36,730 nucleotides of DNA from an uncultured Rubrobacteraceae bacterium (GTDB lineage Bacteria; Actinomycetota; Rubrobacteria; Rubrobacterales; Rubrobacteraceae): assembly GCA_902806105.1 (NCBI GenBank), contig CADCVI010000096.1, positions 1-36,730 on the forward strand. The letters run 5' to 3'. Below, piece after piece: positions 1 through 7,578 of this stretch. The position numbers and the translations under genes were made by a program. The notes beneath the pieces were generated by a model, which worked only from the letters and a program-made list of their open reading frames with translations, searched no databases and had not been told where the DNA came from. The stretch's first letter is position 1; each line of letters opens with the position of its first letter.

Positions 1-129
1 GAGGGCCACGTGGACGATTTCGTCAGTGACGCGCTCGCCTCGAAGGCCCGGGGCCTTACCGCGAGCCCGATAGATCTGGGGCGCGAGGACCTCGTCGGGA
101 TCTACGAAGCCGCGCTGCAAGAGAAGTAG
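1..129 (+). CDS. C-terminal fragment of an unidentified protein (possibly iron-type alcohol dehydrogenase)
   Basis: The reading frame is open from the first base and ends at TAG 127-129, giving the last 42 residues of a protein whose start lies outside the window. The tail ends in ...LVGIYEAAL followed by a few charged residues. It loosely recalls the C-terminal helix of group III iron-containing alcohol dehydrogenases, where a short SP/NPR-type segment precedes an acidic residue pair and a LYEAAL-like end. This is a weak resemblance and the assignment is a guess. A terminator hairpin begins at the stop codon, so this is the last gene of its transcript. It converges with the desaturase on the other strand. 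Confidence 0.5.
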   Translation, partial: EGHVDDFVSDALASKARGLTASPIDLGREDLVGIYEAALQEK

Positions 130-164
130 CCCCTCCCCCCACCGCAAGGTGGAGGAAGGGGCTA
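127..164. terminator. Hairpin terminator between convergent genes
   Basis: The arms TAGCCCCTCCCCCCACC and GGTGGAGGAAGGGGCTA form a 17-bp stem with two mismatches around a GCAA tetraloop. It starts at the stop codon of the upstream fragment and lies 25 nt beyond the desaturase stop, so it could serve both strands. There is no strong T-run on either side. Confidence 0.7.
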
Positions 165-189
165 CCCGGTATAACTATCCCTGGAAGGG

Positions 190-1002
190 TTAGTTTTCGG
201 AGGAGTTCATCGCGGCAATCTCGATGCCGGCGCCGGGCCTTATCTTCATGGGCTCGGGGAGGCGGCGGCGGTGGTTCTCCCAGCCCTCGTCGACCTTGCT
301 GAGGACCCTGGCGAGGCCGACCTTCTCCATACCGCGGATGACCGGCCAGGCCGGGTCGACCTCGCCCTTGAAGGCCGAGAACCTCGGGGCGGCAGGGCGC
401 GCGTGGTGGTTGTTGTGCAGGCCCTCGCCGAAGGTTATGAGCGCGAGGAGCTTCAGGTTCGTCGCGTCGTTCTCGAAGCTCTTCTCGCCGAAGGTGTGAC
501 CGGCGCCGTTTATGGCGGCGTTCAACGTCAGGTAGGAGATGGCGAGCGTGGTCCAGGCGACGAGGCCGGCCTTCGTGCCCATGATCCAGGCCAGAAGCAA
601 GCCGGTGAGCGAGAAGCCGAGCGTGCCGCGCCTCAGGAGCGCGTGATCCAACTTGTCGAACGGGAGGTCGGCGGCGTACTTCTCCATCGTGTCGTCGTTG
701 TTCGCCTCGCGCCGGTAGTAGTAGACGTTGGCGAGCATGATCTTCCAGTACCCTTCGATATGCGGGCTGTGCGGATCGCCATGCTCGTCACTGAAGTTGT
801 GGTGCTTGCGATGGACGGCGACCCACTCGCGCGGCGAGATGCTCGTGAGCATCCACGTGCCGAAGCGCATGAACATCGTTGTTGCCGGGCTCAACTCGAT
901 GGACTTGTGCGACAGAGTCCTGTGCAGATAAACGGTCGTGATAAGGGTAGCCGCTTGCGACAACCCGAAACCTATCCCTGCGGCCTTCAAGTATTTATTC
1001 AA
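190..1002 (-). CDS. Acyl-CoA/acyl-lipid delta-9-type fatty acid desaturase
   Basis: This integral-membrane di-iron desaturase introduces a double bond into saturated acyl chains and so raises membrane fluidity. The three histidine boxes are visible: HRTLSH at residues 27-32, HRKHH at 64-68 and HNNHH at 196-200. Hydrophobic segments lie near 8-26 and 128-165. At 270 residues it matches the short bacterial SCD/DesA-type family. The start is TTG at 1000-1002, behind AAAGGAGA with 6-nt spacing. An ATG four bases upstream is out of frame and stops at once. It lies downstream of a cold-shock gene on the same strand, separated by a hairpin, which suggests a role in cold adaptation. Substrate (CoA or lipid-bound) and regiospecificity cannot be read from sequence. 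Confidence 0.9.
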   Translation of the reverse strand: MNKYLKAAGIGFGLSQAATLITTVYLHRTLSHKSIELSPATTMFMRFGTWMLTSISPREWVAVHRKHHNFSDEHGDPHSPHIEGYWKIMLANVYYYRREANNDDTMEKYAADLPFDKLDHALLRRGTLGFSLTGLLLAWIMGTKAGLVAWTTLAISYLTLNAAINGAGHTFGEKSFENDATNLKLLALITFGEGLHNNHHARPAAPRFSAFKGEVDPAWPVIRGMEKVGLARVLSKVDEGWENHRRRLPEPMKIRPGAGIEIAAMNSSEN

Positions 1003-1065
1003 GCATTTCTCCTTTTGCGGATGACGTTGCCGGCCGACGAAAACTCCTCTACGGTACTTTCAACG

Positions 1066-1102
1066 GAGAGAGGGCCGGGTTGCAAGAACCCGGCCCTCTC
1101 TT
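1066..1102 (-). terminator. Strong hairpin between csp and the desaturase gene
   Basis: The arms 1066-1081 and 1087-1102 pair over 15 bp plus a G.U closing pair, around a 5-nt loop (gcaag). It follows the cold-shock stop codon by about 24 nt and precedes the desaturase start by 64 nt on the same strand. No T-run follows, so termination may be partial, with some read-through into the desaturase gene. Confidence 0.7.
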
Positions 1103-1125
1103 CGGTCAAACGAGTTGTCGCCCCG

Positions 1126-1329
1126 TTACTCGGGGACGACGTTCTCCGCCTGCATCCCCTTCTTGCCGCGCGTCGCCTCGTAGGAGACCTTCGTCCCCTC
1201 CTCCAGCGAGCGGAACCCGTTGCCGGCTATCCCGGAGTAGTGCACGAAGAGGTCCTCGCCACCGTCGTCGGGAGAGATGAAGCCGTAGCCCTTCTCGTCG
1301 TTGAACCACTTGACCGTTCCTTGGGCCAT
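1126..1329 (-). CDS. Cold-shock protein (CspA family)
   Basis: A 67-residue single cold-shock domain (OB fold) that binds single-stranded RNA/DNA and melts RNA secondary structure. [19 protein letters not shown] is the classic N-terminus. RNP1 is KGYGFI at 13-18 and RNP2 is LFVHY at about 27-31. A longer in-frame start upstream (1419) was rejected because all Csp homologues begin at this MAQG/MxxG and because an AAGGAAGG SD lies 12 nt before the ATG. The transcript likely starts near 1429, leaving a leader of about 100 nt, as is typical for cold-shock genes. That leader contains a hairpin carrying the SD in its loop (see 1333-1363). Confidence 0.95.
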   Translation of the reverse strand: MAQGTVKWFNDEKGYGFISPDDGGEDLFVHYSGIAGNGFRSLEEGTKVSYEATRGKKGMQAENVVPE

Positions 1330-1332
1330 TTC

Positions 1333-1363
1333 TGGAACCCACCTTCCTTGTTCATGGGTTCCA
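1333..1363 (-). promoter_or_regulatory. Leader hairpin presenting the csp ribosome-binding site
   Basis: On the transcribed strand, TGGAACCCA and TGGGTTCCA form a perfect 9-bp stem. The 13-nt loop contains AAGGAAGG, the SD of the cold-shock gene, and the stem ends 3 nt before the start codon. The pairing is read directly; the idea that it controls translation with temperature is inference. Confidence 0.55.
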
Positions 1364-1435
1364 TCAAACAAAAAGCCGCTCCGAAACCGCCGGGCGACGC
1401 TCCATCTACTGTAACCCACCTACGATTGCCCGGCG

Positions 1436-1463
1436 AGTATATCAGAGGTGCTGTTCGAAGCAA
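1436..1463 (-). promoter_or_regulatory. Predicted promoter of the cold-shock gene
   Basis: On the minus strand, TTGCTT (1458-1463) and TATACT (1436-1441) are separated by 16 nt. TATACT matches the -10 consensus at 5 of 6 positions. The same pair type occurs before pntAa and treT in this window. Confidence 0.5.
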
Positions 1464-1516
1464 CGTATGAGTCCCTACAGTATAAGATTTGTTTGACCGT
1501 GAGAAGGAGGCTTGCT

Positions 1517-2851
1517 TTGGCGCTCGACTTCACCTACCGCATACAGTTGCCGCACCGACCGGGCCAGCTCGCCAGGGTGGCAGGCAGGATCGCCGAGGCC
1601 GACGGCCTCATAGGAGACGTGACCACCGTAAACGTCGGCCGCGACGACTCGATACGTGAGATCACGGTCGAGGTCAAGGACCGCGACCATGGCCGCAGCG
1701 TCGCCGCCGACCTCGACGTGCTGGACGGGGTACGCGTGCTCTGGGCCCAGGATCGGGCCCTCCTCCGCCACGAGGGCGGGAAACTCTTTATCTCCTCGAC
1801 CTCCCCGATAAAGACGGTGCAGGACATGCGAGACGTCTACACGCCGGGCGTGGCCCGGGCCTCCATGGCGATCCACGAGGACCCTACCCTGGCGGGACAG
1901 CTCACCATGATCGGCCGGAGCGTCGCCATCTGCACGAACGGCACGCGCGTCCTGGGGCTGGGGGACATCGGCCCCGTCGCCTCGATGCCGGTGATGGAGG
2001 GGAAGGCGGTCTTCTACCACCAGCTCGCCAACGTCTCCGCGATGCCGATCCTCATCGACACCAAGGACGTGGACGAGTTCGTCAGTACGGTGATGAAGAT
2101 AGCCCCCGGCTTCGGCGGCATTCATCTGGAGGACATCTCCGCCCCCGAGTGCTTCGAGATCGAGCGCCGGCTCATCGAGGCGCTGCCGCAGCCCGTGATG
2201 CACGACGACGTCCACGGCACGGCCGTCGTCACGCTCGCCGCGGCCATCGTCGCCTGCCGCAACGCCGGGCTCTCGCTTGAGGACGAGGTGGTCGGGCAGA
2301 TAGGGCTCGGGGCCGCGGGCTTCGGGATCGCCTCGTTGATGGTCGACGGGAAGGCCAAGCGCGTGATCGCCTCGGACCCGAACCCGCTCTCGCACGAGCG
2401 GGCCCGCGCCAAGGGCATCGAGGTCACGGACATGGAGACGGTGATGAGGGAGGCCGACGTCGTCGTCGCCACCACGGGGCGCGCGGGCCTCATAAAGCCC
2501 GAGATGGTTCGGAAGGGGCAGGTGATCCTCGCCCTCACCAACCCCTACCCGGAGATAGACCCCGAGGTAGCGGTGGCGGCTGGCGCCGCTTTCGCCGCCG
2601 ACGGGACGAGCGTGAACAACGTCCTCGGCTACCCGGGCATCTTCCGCGGGGCGCTGCTGGCCGGGGCGGGGGAGATCAACCTCGCCATGAAGCTCGCCGC
2701 CGCGGAGGCCATAGCCGACCTCACCGGCGACTCCGAACTCGTCCCGGACGTCCTCGACGCCCGCGTCCACGAAAAGGTCTCAAACGCCGTAAAGAACGCG
2801 GCGATAGAGAGCGGGGTCGCCAACCTGGACCGGGCACCGGCAGGGCTCTAG
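1517..2851 (+). CDS. NAD-dependent malic enzyme with N-terminal ACT domain
   Basis: Oxidatively decarboxylates malate to pyruvate and CO2 with NAD(P)+, linking the TCA cycle to pyruvate. Residues 1 to about 80 form an ACT-like regulatory domain (YRIQLPHRPGQLARVAGRIAE). The catalytic malic domain follows with YTPGVARAS, VMEGKAV, GGIHLEDISAPECFEIERRL and HDDVHGTAVV. The C-terminal Rossmann domain carries GLGAAGFGIA. The start is taken as TTG 1517, because GAGAAGGAGG ends 6 nt upstream and the ACT domain begins there; an in-frame ATG at 1448 lacks an SD. The 444-residue length fits bacterial ACT-malic enzymes. The gene is monocistronic and divergent from csp. The cofactor and the ACT ligand are unknown. 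Confidence 0.92.
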   Translation: MALDFTYRIQLPHRPGQLARVAGRIAEADGLIGDVTTVNVGRDDSIREITVEVKDRDHGRSVAADLDVLDGVRVLWAQDRALLRHEGGKLFISSTSPIKTVQDMRDVYTPGVARASMAIHEDPTLAGQLTMIGRSVAICTNGTRVLGLGDIGPVASMPVMEGKAVFYHQLANVSAMPILIDTKDVDEFVSTVMKIAPGFGGIHLEDISAPECFEIERRLIEALPQPVMHDDVHGTAVVTLAAAIVACRNAGLSLEDEVVGQIGLGAAGFGIASLMVDGKAKRVIASDPNPLSHERARAKGIEVTDMETVMREADVVVATTGRAGLIKPEMVRKGQVILALTNPYPEIDPEVAVAAGAAFAADGTSVNNVLGYPGIFRGALLAGAGEINLAMKLAAAEAIADLTGDSELVPDVLDARVHEKVSNAVKNAAIESGVANLDRAPAGL

Positions 2852-2972
2852 GAGGTCTCCAACCCACCGCCGGGGAGCGCAGAATGGGGAGCCACGGGGG
2901 CGCGAGCGTTCCCCTCCTGAATGGCCGTCGCACCCGGACCGTCTAAAGCCCGCCGGCTGATAAGCTACGAAG

Positions 2973-3248
2973 GTGACTACTCCGAGAAACGAAGGCGACG
3001 GACCCGATACCTCTCCGCCGGGAGAGGGTTTCGAGCTCTACCGGCACAGGAACGCCGAGGTCACGAGGACGAAGGGCTGGCACGGGCTGTACTGGGCGAG
3101 GCGGGACGGGGCCGGGGATTACGAGATACGCAGCGTTCCCGCCTCGCTCGGGGAGCCCTCGGCGGCGGGTGGAACCATGCCCAGGGAAGGCTTCGAGAGG
3201 CTGTACGAGAAGGTCGAGGCCCGGGACTACCTGCCGCCCGGGGCCTGA
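2973..3248 (+). CDS. Small hypothetical protein (91 aa)
   Basis: I do not recognise this protein. It is 91 residues, soluble and charged, with a proline/acid-rich N-terminus and a core (ELYRHRNAEVTRTKGWHGLYWARRD, in part) rich in aromatic and basic residues. The start is GTG 2973 with only a weak, closely placed GAAGG. It ends 12 nt before the stop of the convergent LOG gene. No signal peptide or TM segment is seen. Codon use is like its neighbours, so it is probably real. Another frame through the same region was considered less likely. Confidence 0.6.
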   Translation: MTTPRNEGDGPDTSPPGEGFELYRHRNAEVTRTKGWHGLYWARRDGAGDYEIRSVPASLGEPSAAGGTMPREGFERLYEKVEARDYLPPGA

Positions 3249-3260
3249 GGCACGCCCGGG

Positions 3261-4067
3261 TCAGGCGTCGTTTGGGGGAGGGCGGCGGTCGTCCTTACCC
3301 AGCGCGTCGCGCGTCACCTCTCGCGCCCGCTCCTCGTTGCCCGCCTTCGGAAGCTCGCCCTCGGCGGCGGCGAGGATGCGGTCTCGCACCTCGATGGGTG
3401 AGTCGGTCATTATCAGCAGGTCGAGGTCTGCGGGGGAGATCTTGCCCTCCGAAAGCACCGGGCCGCGGAGCCAGTCCAGGAGGCCCCGCCAGTACTCGGA
3501 GCCGAACAGGACGACGGGGAAGTCCCGGACTTTCCCGGTCTGTATCAGGGTGAGCGCCTCGAAGAGCTCGTCGAGGGTGCCGAAACCGCCCGGGAAGATT
3601 ATGAACGCCTGGGAGTACTTGACGAGCATCATCTTGCGGACGAAGAAGTAGCGGAAGTCGACCGAGATGTCGACGTAGGGGTTGACGTGCTGCTCGAAGG
3701 GCAGCTCTATGTTCAGGCCGACGGACGGCGCTCCGGCATCGCGAGCCCCGCGGTTTCCGGCTTCCATGATCCCCGGTCCCCCGCCGGTGATGATCGTGAA
3801 CCCAGCCTCGCCGAGCAGCTTCCCCACCTCGACGACGTCGCGGTACGCCGGGTCCTCCGGGCGGACGCGGGCGGAGCCGAAGATCGTGACGGAGGGCCCG
3901 AGCTCCGCGAGCTCCTCGAAGCCCTCCACGAACTCGCCCATGATCCTCAAGACGCGCCACGGGTCGGTCTGCGTGAACGCCGCCTGCAACAGACGCTCGT
4001 CCTCCGTCCGGCGCGCCTTCCTCCTCGCGCGCACCACCCTGTTCTCCCGCGGCTCCCCTTCGCTCAT
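3261..4067 (-). CDS. LOG-family protein (TIGR00730 Rossmann fold, nucleotide 5'-monophosphate phosphoribohydrolase type)
   Basis: LOG proteins cleave the N-glycosidic bond of nucleoside 5'-monophosphates (cytokinin ribotides or AMP-like substrates); older databases mislabel them lysine decarboxylases. The two hallmark motifs are GGGPGIMEAGNRGA at residues 95-108 and PGGFGTLDELFE at 159-170. Conserved residues between them include RK (144-145). At 268 residues it is longer than the short plant/Corynebacterium type, with a basic N-terminal extension of about 30 residues. The start is ATG 4065-4067. It lies 67 nt downstream of xylB on the same strand and may be cotranscribed with it. The natural substrate is not predictable. 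Confidence 0.88.
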   Translation of the reverse strand: MSEGEPRENRVVRARRKARRTEDERLLQAAFTQTDPWRVLRIMGEFVEGFEELAELGPSVTIFGSARVRPEDPAYRDVVEVGKLLGEAGFTIITGGGPGIMEAGNRGARDAGAPSVGLNIELPFEQHVNPYVDISVDFRYFFVRKMMLVKYSQAFIIFPGGFGTLDELFEALTLIQTGKVRDFPVVLFGSEYWRGLLDWLRGPVLSEGKISPADLDLLIMTDSPIEVRDRILAAAEGELPKAGNEERAREVTRDALGKDDRRPPPNDA

Positions 4068-4134
4068 GCGGAGACTCTACCCGATCCCCGCCGCGTCATA
4101 CCCCGCGCCACGGGGAGAACCGGTTCGCCACACC

Positions 4135-5601
4135 CTACGAGCCGTCTCCCCGGCGCAATCGTCCGTAGAGCTCCAGGTAGCGAGCGTAAGCATCCTCGTA
4201 GAGCTCCGCGCCGTCGGGGAGGATCGTGCCCACGGGCTCGGGGGCGAGGGCGAGCGTCTCCCTCGCGGAGCCGTAGACGCCGGAGGCTATCCCGGCCAGA
4301 AACGCGGCCCCGCGCGCCGAGGCGACGCCAGCGACGCCCGGCTGGAGGATCGCGAGCCGTCGCCCGAGGGCGGCGGCGAGCAGACGGCGCCAGGGCTCCT
4401 GGGAGGTCCCGCCCCCGGCGAGCCGCAGCTCTGGCGTCCCCGATCCCGATGCCTCCAGAGCCTCCAGCCCCTCGCGCAACGCGAAGGCCACCCCCTCGAA
4501 GGCTGACCGAAGCATGTGGGAACGCCCGTGGCCGAGCCCCAGCCCCACCCACGCACCACGGGCATGGGGATCGAAGTGCGGCGTCCGCTCGCCGCTCAGG
4601 TACGGGAGAAACAGGACGCCCTCGGCACCGGGAGAGACGGCAAAAGCCTCACTATAGGCCTCCTCCCACGATACCCCGAGAACCCCGAGCACCCATTCCA
4701 GGGCGAGCCCCGCGTTCTGTATCGCGGCCATCGCGTAGTAGCGGCCGGATGGATCCTCGTGGGCGGCACGAAAGAGGTGGGTCCGGCGGTCGGGGTCGCC
4801 CGACGGGAGCTTGCGGGGGGCAACGATCTGACCTCCCGTCCCGACGGTGAGCTGCGCCTTCCCTTCCCCGAACAGCCCCGTCCCGAGGGCAGCCGCCGCG
4901 GTATCCCCCGCGCCAGCGGCAACCGGCAGCCCCGCCGGGAGCCCCAGGGCCCCGGCGGCCTCCGGCGTCAACTCCCCGGCGGCCGCGCCAGAGGGGACGA
5001 GCGGGGCCAGAAGCTCCGCCCGCAGCCCCAGGGCCTCCACGACCGGCCACGCCCAGCCGTCCGCCGCGAGGTCGTAGAGCAGGGTGGCGGAGGCATCCGA
5101 CGGCTCGGCGGCAGCCTCGCCGGTCAGCCGGAGCCGGAGCCAGTCCTTCGGCTGGAGCGCCCACCGAGCCGTCCGGTAAGCGGAGGTCTCGTTGTCGCGC
5201 AACCAGAGCAGGCTCGGCCCCGCCATCCCAGCGGCCGGCGGGTTGGCGAGTCCCTGAAGGAAGCTCGGATCCAGCTCCCCGTAGGCCCCGAGCTGCCCCC
5301 CGGAACGCGCGTCTGCCCACAGCACGGCAGGCCGCAGCGGCTCGCCCCCGGCGTCCGACAGGACGACACCGTGCATCTGCCCGGAGAGCCCTATGGCCCG
5401 TACCCCGGAGCCCCTCCCCCCCACCGCGTCCCGCACGGCCGAAGCACAGGCGCCCCACCACTCCCCCGGCTGCGACTCGGCCCATCCGGACCGCGGCGAC
5501 CTCACGGCGTACGGAGCCGAAGCTTCTCCCAGAACGGTCCCGCCCTCATCCACGAGGACGGCCTTCACGGAACCCGTACCGAGGTCGAGGCCTAGTAGCA
5601 T
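4135..5601 (-). CDS. xylB: Xylulokinase (FGGY family)
   Basis: Phosphorylates D-xylulose to xylulose 5-phosphate with ATP, feeding the pentose phosphate pathway. The actin-like fold is shown by DLGTGSVK at 6-13, SGQMHG at 73-78 (typical of xylulokinases), GAGDTAA at 230-236 with the catalytic Asp 233, and a GTGGQ phosphate loop near 255. At 488 residues the length is normal. The start is ATG 5599-5601. No xylose isomerase or sugar transporter lies in the window, so another pentulose cannot be excluded. The 5' region contains a long inverted repeat (5619-5678) that could be regulatory. Confidence 0.88.
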   Translation of the reverse strand: MLLGLDLGTGSVKAVLVDEGGTVLGEASAPYAVRSPRSGWAESQPGEWWGACASAVRDAVGGRGSGVRAIGLSGQMHGVVLSDAGGEPLRPAVLWADARSGGQLGAYGELDPSFLQGLANPPAAGMAGPSLLWLRDNETSAYRTARWALQPKDWLRLRLTGEAAAEPSDASATLLYDLAADGWAWPVVEALGLRAELLAPLVPSGAAAGELTPEAAGALGLPAGLPVAAGAGDTAAAALGTGLFGEGKAQLTVGTGGQIVAPRKLPSGDPDRRTHLFRAAHEDPSGRYYAMAAIQNAGLALEWVLGVLGVSWEEAYSEAFAVSPGAEGVLFLPYLSGERTPHFDPHARGAWVGLGLGHGRSHMLRSAFEGVAFALREGLEALEASGSGTPELRLAGGGTSQEPWRRLLAAALGRRLAILQPGVAGVASARGAAFLAGIASGVYGSARETLALAPEPVGTILPDGAELYEDAYARYLELYGRLRRGDGS

Positions 5602-5983
5602 CTCGGCCGGTCAGCCCTCTCGAACGGGCCGCGACCGCTCACGGCCCACCCGCATGCCGCAAGGGCGGCCCGTTCGAGTCATGGCGACGCCTCCCGGGAG
5701 GCCGTTGACCGTGTAGAGCCCAGAGAAGGTACTTCCGAACATCTGACCGGTCGGCGAGACGGGCGATGATACTTCAATATAACGACGAAAGCGGGCACCG
5801 GGGGCTTCATTGGCGCTCGCGCAGGGGATTGATGCGCCGCAACTAGCCCTTCCTTGACGGGGTGCTGGGGCCGACGGGCTGGGGTTGCGGGGTTGTACAA
5901 GGGGCCTCCGGGAGCATCGCGAGGATCACGCCCCCCAGCATACTACAGGGCCCGGGGAGTCCTGGGAGGGGGATCAAGATGGC
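5602..5983. other. Non-coding region upstream of xylB
   Basis: About 380 bases without a supportable gene lie between the xylB start and the terminator of the sortase operon. It holds the 14-bp inverted repeat at 5619-5678, which lies in the xylB leader, and a locally AT-rich patch at 5769-5785 that could host the xylB promoter. I could not define -35/-10 elements with confidence. Short open frames on both strands lack SD sites. Confidence 0.5.
5619..5678. repeat. 14-bp perfect inverted repeat in the xylB leader
   Basis: CTCGAACGGGCCGC (5619-5632) and GCGGCCCGTTCGAG (5665-5678) are exact reverse complements separated by 32 nt. The right arm is 64 nt upstream of the xylB ATG on the transcribed strand and the left arm 18 nt upstream. 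It could form a long hairpin in the leader RNA or be a two-site operator. Confidence 0.6.
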
Positions 5984-6023
5984 GAGAGGGGGGCGGCCCC
6001 ATCTGGGACCGCCCCCCTCTCTC
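5984..6023 (-). terminator. Terminator of the sortase/surface-protein operon
   Basis: GAGAGGGGGGCGGCCCC (5984-6000) pairs with GGGACCGCCCCCCTCTCTC (6005-6023) with one mismatch around a 4-nt loop. It lies 42 nt past the sortase stop codon. There is no T-run. Confidence 0.75.
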
Positions 6024-6065
6024 ACGGTGCCTCGCCGCCGTTTGCTGCTGCTCCGGGCTCCCCCT

Positions 6066-6659
6066 CTAGCTCTTGAGCTCGGCCTGCACGATCAGCCGCC
6101 GCGAGTAGTCCGGCAACGTGCACGTCTGCAGCGTCAGGATGTTCTTCCCCGGAACCGGGTCCAGCACGTACAGGTCGGTGGGCGCCACGTCGAACTCCTC
6201 GAACACCTCGTACACGTACTCCTTGCCGTTCGCGTCCGTAACCGTGATCTCGTCACCGTCCTCCAGCGCGTCCAGGTCCCAGAACGCCAGGAACGAGTCG
6301 GTATTGGGGTAGCCAAGGCGGTGGCCGGCGATGTAGACGTTCGCCTCCTCCTCCCACGGGAAGCCCGTCCCTTCGAGGTGGATGGCGGCGTAATCCTTCA
6401 GCGCGGCCTCGTCGTTGCCCACCGTGGTCGGGATTTCGTCGTCCTGTAGGCGCGCCATCTTCGGGACGGTAAGGCGCAGGGTCTCGTCCTCGGGCGCCTC
6501 GGCTGCCGCGCCGGGCTCGGCCCTCTGCTCCGGCTTCTTCGGCTCATCGGGGGCGTTGGCGCTGTCGGGGGCGTCAGTCCCGCCGCCGCAAGCGGCGAGG
6601 ATCGCCACCATCGCCACCGCCGTCGCAGTCAGGATCAGGGTCCTCAGCTTCGTGCGCAT
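6066..6659 (-). CDS. Class E-like sortase with lipoprotein signal peptide
   Basis: Sortases cleave LPXTG-like signals and attach surface proteins to the cell wall. The catalytic residues are visible: His113 in AGHR, Cys180 in TLQTC and Arg187 or Arg188 in DYSRRL. The N-terminus is a signal peptide (basic MRTKLR, hydrophobic 8-20) ending in a lipobox, LAAC, with Cys24 followed by GGG. That predicts a lipid-anchored enzyme instead of the usual TM-anchored one. Residues 25-58 are a Pro/Glu/Ala-rich linker and the catalytic domain runs from about 60 to 197. The start is ATG 6657-6659. It is 31 nt downstream of the LPGTG protein gene and cotranscribed with it, so that protein is its likely substrate. 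Confidence 0.87.
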   Translation of the reverse strand: MRTKLRTLILTATAVAMVAILAACGGGTDAPDSANAPDEPKKPEQRAEPGAAAEAPEDETLRLTVPKMARLQDDEIPTTVGNDEAALKDYAAIHLEGTGFPWEEEANVYIAGHRLGYPNTDSFLAFWDLDALEDGDEITVTDANGKEYVYEVFEEFDVAPTDLYVLDPVPGKNILTLQTCTLPDYSRRLIVQAELKS

Positions 6660-6690
6660 CTTCGGTCTCCTTCTGCTCGTTCTGCGTCGT

Positions 6691-7578
6691 TTAGGAAGCG
6701 AGGCGCCGGCGGTACAGGACGCCGCCGGCGACGGCCACGAGGCCGACCAGGCCCGCTATCGGGAGGAGAAGGCCGCCCGTGCCCGGGAGCGCGCCCTCGT
6801 CGGGGGTGGAGGTCACGCCCTCGTCGCTGGTCTGCACGGCGAAGTCGCCGTCGGCCTCGTCCACGGCGCCGTCGGCCTCGTCCACGGCGCCGTCCTCGTT
6901 CAGGTCGATGCCGGCCTGCTCGGGGGTGCCCCCGTCCTCGGTCTCGACGGCCGCGGTCGTCTCCTCGCCCATCGTCGTCCCGCCGCCCGTGGTGGCTTCG
7001 CCCTGGCCGTCCGCAGCGCCCTCGACCAGCTCGGCCCGCTCGACGGACAGGTACAGCCCGGTGTTGCCGTTGGGCTCCTGCTCGACGAAGGTGCCGTACA
7101 GGTTCGTGGGCTGATCGAGGTAGGGCTCGAGGTCGAGCCCCGGGCCGCCAGCGAGCGGGTAGACGATGCCCGTTCCCTCCTCGCGCACGTTGTAGAGGGT
7201 ACCGTCCGAGAAGTCGTCGTCCTGGAAGACCACGCCCGTCACCGTGGCCTCCTGGCCGTCCTGTATGGCCTTTTCGATGATCTCTACGGTCACGATCTCG
7301 GGCGCGATGCTCGTGACCGTGCCCGAGACGTAGACGTCCCTGCCCACGAAGGAGGCAAAGTCCGCGTCGCCCTCCAGGTAGACGGCCTCCTGGGGGCCGA
7401 TCGCCAGCCCGTAGCCGCCGGGCACCTCCTCGACGACCCCGAACCCGGCGAACTCGTCGCCCACCGCAGTCTGCGGGGCGTACTGCTCCTGCGCCGCCTC
7501 CTCCTGGGCCACCGCCGGGATCGTCGTCGCGAGCATCAACGCTAGCATCGACACCAGGACCATCAACCTCTTCGCCAT
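6691..7578 (-). CDS. Sortase-anchored surface protein (LPGTG) with EF-hand-like motif
   Basis: A secreted protein of 295 residues with a signal peptide (1-24, cleavage probably after AVA), a beta-rich region at about 30-185, and a Thr/Gly/Glu-rich linker at 186-224. An EF-hand/dockerin-like loop starts at Asp225 (DLNEDGAVDEAD, acidic at positions 1, 3, 5, 9 and 12). The cell-wall sorting signal is LPGTG at 264-268, a hydrophobic stretch at 269-288 and a terminal YRRRLAS. The start is ATG 7576-7578 with AAAGGCGG upstream; an in-frame start at 7701 was rejected because the signal peptide begins here. Two sortase genes flank it. I do not recognise the N-terminal domain family and cannot assign a ligand other than probable Ca2+. 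Confidence 0.88.
   Translation of the reverse strand: MAKRLMVLVSMLALMLATTIPAVAQEEAAQEQYAPQTAVGDEFAGFGVVEEVPGGYGLAIGPQEAVYLEGDADFASFVGRDVYVSGTVTSIAPEIVTVEIIEKAIQDGQEATVTGVVFQDDDFSDGTLYNVREEGTGIVYPLAGGPGLDLEPYLDQPTNLYGTFVEQEPNGNTGLYLSVERAELVEGAADGQGEATTGGGTTMGEETTAAVETEDGGTPEQAGIDLNEDGAVDEADGAVDEADGDFAVQTSDEGVTSTPDEGALPGTGGLLLPIAGLVGLVAVAGGVLYRRRLAS
6850..6891. repeat. 21-bp direct tandem repeat inside the surface-protein gene
   Basis: The unit gtcggcctcgtccacggcgcc occurs twice back to back (6850-6870, 6871-6891). It encodes two copies of GAVDEAD in the acidic, calcium-loop-like segment. The exact identity suggests a recent slippage duplication. Confidence 0.85.

Noticed and set aside
271..1470. 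A 399-residue plus-strand frame
   Set aside because: Antisense to the desaturase and cold-shock genes, both identified by diagnostic motifs.
1475..2770. A 431-residue minus-strand frame
   Set aside because: Antisense to the malic enzyme; no recognisable domain.
2880..2930. A possible terminator after the malic enzyme gene
   Set aside because: Only interrupted short pairings could be found, so it was not listed.
3249..3260. A terminator between the convergent small gene and the LOG gene
   Set aside because: The gap is only 12 nt and no stem reaches a useful length.
4516..5595. A 359-residue plus-strand frame
   Set aside because: Antisense shadow of xylB, with low-complexity Arg/Pro/Gly composition.
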